NCBI GenBank assembly: GCA_016744925.1
Contig: JADGDJ010000014.1
Span: 1-41,832 of the forward strand
Length of the DNA: 41,832 bases
Source: Spirochaetaceae bacterium
GTDB lineage: Bacteria; Spirochaetota; Spirochaetia; DSM-2461
Direction: 5' to 3'
The stretch's first letter is position 1. Each line of letters starts with the position of its first letter. The notes below the pieces were generated by a model. The model worked only from the letters and a program-made list of their open reading frames with translations, did not search any database and had not been told where the DNA came from. The translations under genes and the position numbers were made by a program. Shown piece after piece: positions 38,937 to 41,832 of this stretch.

Positions 38937-39308
38937 CTAACGAAGCTCGAGCAGTTTTTCGATTTCATGATTCATCCCTTCCAGGTCGAATACAGGCTTT
39001 AAAAAGATGTGCTCTGATACACGGGAAAAAGTACAAAAATCCTCAGGAATAGTAAATTCTGTTGAACCGGTATGAATGAGAAATATAGTTCGCTCAAAAG
39101 AATGATAAATATCCCGAATAAATTGATCCCCGGATATTCCGGGCATTCTGAGATCGACAATGACTGCATCTATGGATTGCTTTTTCATGATTTCAAATCC
39201 TTCCTGCGCATCATCAGCCTCAAAGACAGCATAATCATAATCGGAGAAATGACTGGAAAGGCTGAACCTAATGGTGGGATCATCATCAATAATTAGAATG
39301 TTCGTCAT
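38937..39308 (-). CDS. Stand-alone response regulator receiver protein
   Basis: ILIIDDDPTIRFSL, AVIVDLRMPGISGDQF phospho-acceptor Asp, FLKPV Lys; no output domain. Confidence 0.93.
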   Translation of the reverse strand: MTNILIIDDDPTIRFSLSSHFSDYDYAVFEADDAQEGFEIMKKQSIDAVIVDLRMPGISGDQFIRDIYHSFERTIFLIHTGSTEFTIPEDFCTFSRVSEHIFLKPVFDLEGMNHEIEKLLELR

Positions 39309-39349
39309 ATATACCTCTGTTATTAATTATGGTAAAAAATATAAGATTT

Positions 39350-40375
39350 TCAACCATTTAGAGATTTCCATTGTATAACTTTGTATTTTTTCTCCCTATC
39401 ATCTGAATTTTCATTTGGCAATAATGCGATAATGACTTCGATCCCCCTATTACCTTCTATTGCGTTGATTTTCCAGAACCAGGTTTTTGTACCGAGATAT
39501 TCCTTTATTCTCAGGTAATCCTCTTCTAGCTGTAACAGTGAATCCAAACGATCCGATGAGAATTCAAAAGAGCTCCTCTCTGCTCTTATGACATCATAAA
39601 AAGCACTACTATCCTCGTGTTTTTCTCCACCATAGGGATAACTCAATACGGCGAGCAGAACTTCTTCCGGAACAAAATTGATATTCATGAGAGATTCGAT
39701 GTTTACGAGGGGATAAAGTGAATCATAATGTACACCCAGTATTCTTTTCATTTCAGCTGTGTCCGCTATGGTTCTGGTGCTTACAAACTGTTGTATGGAT
39801 CCAAGAAAAACAGAACTACCCTCTAAAGAGACATTGTATTCATAAAGCTTTTTGAGTGAGTCCTCATAGGTCACATTGAGATTGGCATATCCATATACTG
39901 TAAAATATTTTTCAAGGATTTCCTTTTCAAAAAACTGATCGTATCCGAGGTTTATGTCTGTGAAAAGACCCTCTTCCCCTCTAAATAATTTCAACTCCTC
40001 CGGAGATGTACCTGTATTCATCATTCCTTTAAATGAACTCTCCTCGATCATTTTTGTCCGGATGAAGTTGAGATTGAAACGACTGGAAACATCTTCCAGC
40101 TTCAGACTTAAATTTTCTGTATTATGATTTTCTACATATGCCCAGACAGGGTCAAAACGAGAATCGGCTTCGGGAGTGGGATCATCAGATAAAATGCCAA
40201 TGAGATCCATCACTTGCAGGTCGAGTTTTTCTTCTCTGGCGTAGGTCTCTTCGAATCGATTACTTCTATCTTGTGAGATTCGTAAAAAGGACATTAATCC
40301 GATAATAATGGACGAGAGAAAAAGAAGTATAATTAAGACTGTTACCGATGAATATCCATGTTCTCTTCTCATCAA
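39350..40375 (-). CDS. gspK: T2SS minor pseudopilin GspK-like protein
   Basis: HGYSSVTVLIILLFLSSIIIGLMSFLRI N-terminus (no E5), GspK-like length and position after GspJ. Confidence 0.75.
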   Translation of the reverse strand: MMRREHGYSSVTVLIILLFLSSIIIGLMSFLRISQDRSNRFEETYAREEKLDLQVMDLIGILSDDPTPEADSRFDPVWAYVENHNTENLSLKLEDVSSRFNLNFIRTKMIEESSFKGMMNTGTSPEELKLFRGEEGLFTDINLGYDQFFEKEILEKYFTVYGYANLNVTYEDSLKKLYEYNVSLEGSSVFLGSIQQFVSTRTIADTAEMKRILGVHYDSLYPLVNIESLMNINFVPEEVLLAVLSYPYGGEKHEDSSAFYDVIRAERSSFEFSSDRLDSLLQLEEDYLRIKEYLGTKTWFWKINAIEGNRGIEVIIALLPNENSDDREKKYKVIQWKSLNG

Positions 40376-40773
40376 TCATCCATCAGCACAAATGAACCGT
40401 AAAGTGCATATATAGAAAAGATTTCACCATCTGCTGTTATTACTTTAATTTCCATACCATTTTTATCATTTTCTATAGAATCCAGTGTTAAATAGGAAAA
40501 TTGAGAAGTAAAAATAAAATCTGATTCGGGCTCAAAAGAACTGTCCCAATAGGGGATTTCTATTTCATCGACATTTTTTCTGAAGAGAAACTCCAATTGG
40601 CGTAATTCTCCTGTTATACGGGAGTTTTTGTATACTTTTAAAACCGTTTCATATATTCCATTAAGGCCTGACCAGAGAATAAAGCCTGTGATAGAGATTA
40701 TCGCTATGGCAACAATAACTTCAACAAAGGTAAAACCATCTTCACTCGGGGCTGATGTTCTTATTAAATTCAT
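40372..40773 (-). CDS. gspJ: T2SS minor pseudopilin GspJ-like protein
   Basis: MNLIRTSAPSEDGFTFVEVIVAIAIISITGFILWSGL prepilin motif; SD ggagag before ATG at 40773. Confidence 0.75.
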   Translation of the reverse strand: MNLIRTSAPSEDGFTFVEVIVAIAIISITGFILWSGLNGIYETVLKVYKNSRITGELRQLEFLFRKNVDEIEIPYWDSSFEPESDFIFTSQFSYLTLDSIENDKNGMEIKVITADGEIFSIYALYGSFVLMDD

Positions 40774-40963
40774 AAGCTCTCCGATTCCTCCCTTCAAGGA
40801 CAACAAAAAAGACAGAACTACTTTTTACTGTATGGTCTACAGCTGTTTTCAAAGCTCCGAATATTGATCCGAAACCGATCATGGCGACAAGAAGACCGAC
40901 GAGGATATCAAGAAGTATATATCCTCCTTCCTTACTCCCAGGAACTGATGTCTTCACTGTCAC
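40742..40963 (-). CDS. Short prepilin-like protein (GspI position)
   Basis: KEGGYILLDILVGLLVAMIGFGSIFGAL; likely GTG start at 40963 after ggggagaag; about 73 aa; overlaps gspG and gspJ. Confidence 0.65.
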   Translation of the reverse strand: MTVKTSVPGSKEGGYILLDILVGLLVAMIGFGSIFGALKTAVDHTVKSSSVFFVVLEGRNRRAYEFNKNISPE

Positions 40964-41375
40964 CTTCTCCCCCTTCCATCTTGTCGGAGCCGAAAGAACG
41001 CAAACTGAAAGGCAAACCATTGGGACCGGGCACTGAATACTCATAAGCATTATCCCAGGGATCATCTCCCGGTTCTTTTGTCAAATAGGGACCATCCCAT
41101 CCTTCAGAGTCAGATGTAGGTTTTTCCCAGAGAGCTTCTATCCCCTGTTCCTCCGAAGGGAAATTCCCGCAGTCGAGATAATATGTACTCAATGCCAACG
41201 AGAAATTTTCTATTTCATTTCTCGCCGTTACCGATTTGGCTTTATCGAGATAACGAAATGCCATAAATCCTACAGAACTGGTCAATATAAGCACTATACC
41301 GATGACAATTATCGTCTCAATAAATGTCCAACCTGCCTGCCTGTCCTGTTCTTTTATCCATGAGTGTTTATTCAT
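40932..41375 (-). CDS. gspG: T2SS major pseudopilin GspG
   Basis: QAGWTFIETIIVIGIVLILTSSVGF prepilin motif, FPSEEQGIEALWEKP and GPYLTKEPGDDPWDNAYEY GspG signatures. Confidence 0.95.
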   Translation of the reverse strand: MNKHSWIKEQDRQAGWTFIETIIVIGIVLILTSSVGFMAFRYLDKAKSVTARNEIENFSLALSTYYLDCGNFPSEEQGIEALWEKPTSDSEGWDGPYLTKEPGDDPWDNAYEYSVPGPNGLPFSLRSFGSDKMEGGEGDSEDISSWE

Positions 41376-41832
41376 TAGTTTCCAGTTCCTTTATTCTCAT
41401 AACGACTTCTGAATCGTCATAGAGGTCTATGTAAAGATTCAGTTGCTCAAGCGCATGAGTTTTTTCATGCAGTTTGTATTGATAAATGTCCGCCATAAGA
41501 AGATGTACATAGGGGAATCTATATCCCTGATCCACAATGTCTTCAAGAGACTTCAGAGCATCGAAATAAATTTCTTTTTCGTATAGAAACACGGCGTCAA
41601 GAAAGAGATGATAGGGATCGAGAGAATTGACTCCATAAGACCTGATGAGAAGCTCCTCGACATTGCCGAACCGTCTCTGCTCCAATAAATCTGTTGCCAT
41701 AGTGAGAAGCTGCTTTTGTGAATAGATTTTCAGGTAGAGAACGTCGAGGCGTGAAGAATAATAGAGATCTGTGGAGATACCCTCATATCCCTCTCTGTAA
41801 GCCTTGATTTTGTAATAACTCCTGCTCAGACC
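41368..41832 (-). CDS. TPR-like protein, truncated by the window edge
   Basis: The reading frame stays open from the listed start at 41700 to 41832 (GLSRSYYKIKAYREGYEGISTDLYYSSRLDVLYLKIYSQKQLLT precedes MATDLLEQ), so the gene begins outside the window. Confidence 0.7.
   Translation of the reverse strand, partial: GLSRSYYKIKAYREGYEGISTDLYYSSRLDVLYLKIYSQKQLLTMATDLLEQRRFGNVEELLIRSYGVNSLDPYHLFLDAVFLYEKEIYFDALKSLEDIVDQGYRFPYVHLLMADIYQYKLHEKTHALEQLNLYIDLYDDSEVVMRIKELETNE

Overview
AT-rich, densely packed bacterial chromosome segment. The gene families (receiver/MoxR/VWA cluster, T2SS pseudopilins, FecR/TPR and Ig-like surface proteins) fit a free-living spirochaete-like anaerobe, but this is an inference from gene content only. 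Left to right: a decayed MFS transporter pseudogene; an ankyrin-repeat protein; a compact 8-gene lysine-fermentation operon on the minus strand (class III aminotransferase-kce-kdd-kamA-kamB-kamC-kamD-kamE) with a strong terminator; a single-RRM RNA-binding protein; a minus-strand block of four large envelope proteins (Ig-like lipoprotein, FecR/TPR, putative barrel + transglutaminase + TPR, and Ig/FN3/LVIVD-repeat protein); a HAD phosphatase; DUF554; an apparently solitary CitX-like protein; mnmA; an RNHCP-rsgA operon with a structured leader and a candidate leader peptide; a 7-gene MoxR/DUF58/VWA membrane operon; an orphan receiver protein; and a T2SS pseudopilin cluster running off the window end. 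No CRISPR array, rRNA, tRNA or intact mobile element was recognised. The best leads are the kam operon that carries an aminotransferase where kal is expected, the four-gene envelope locus, the structured leader upstream of RNHCP-rsgA, and the VWA operon. None is proven to be a new system from sequence alone.
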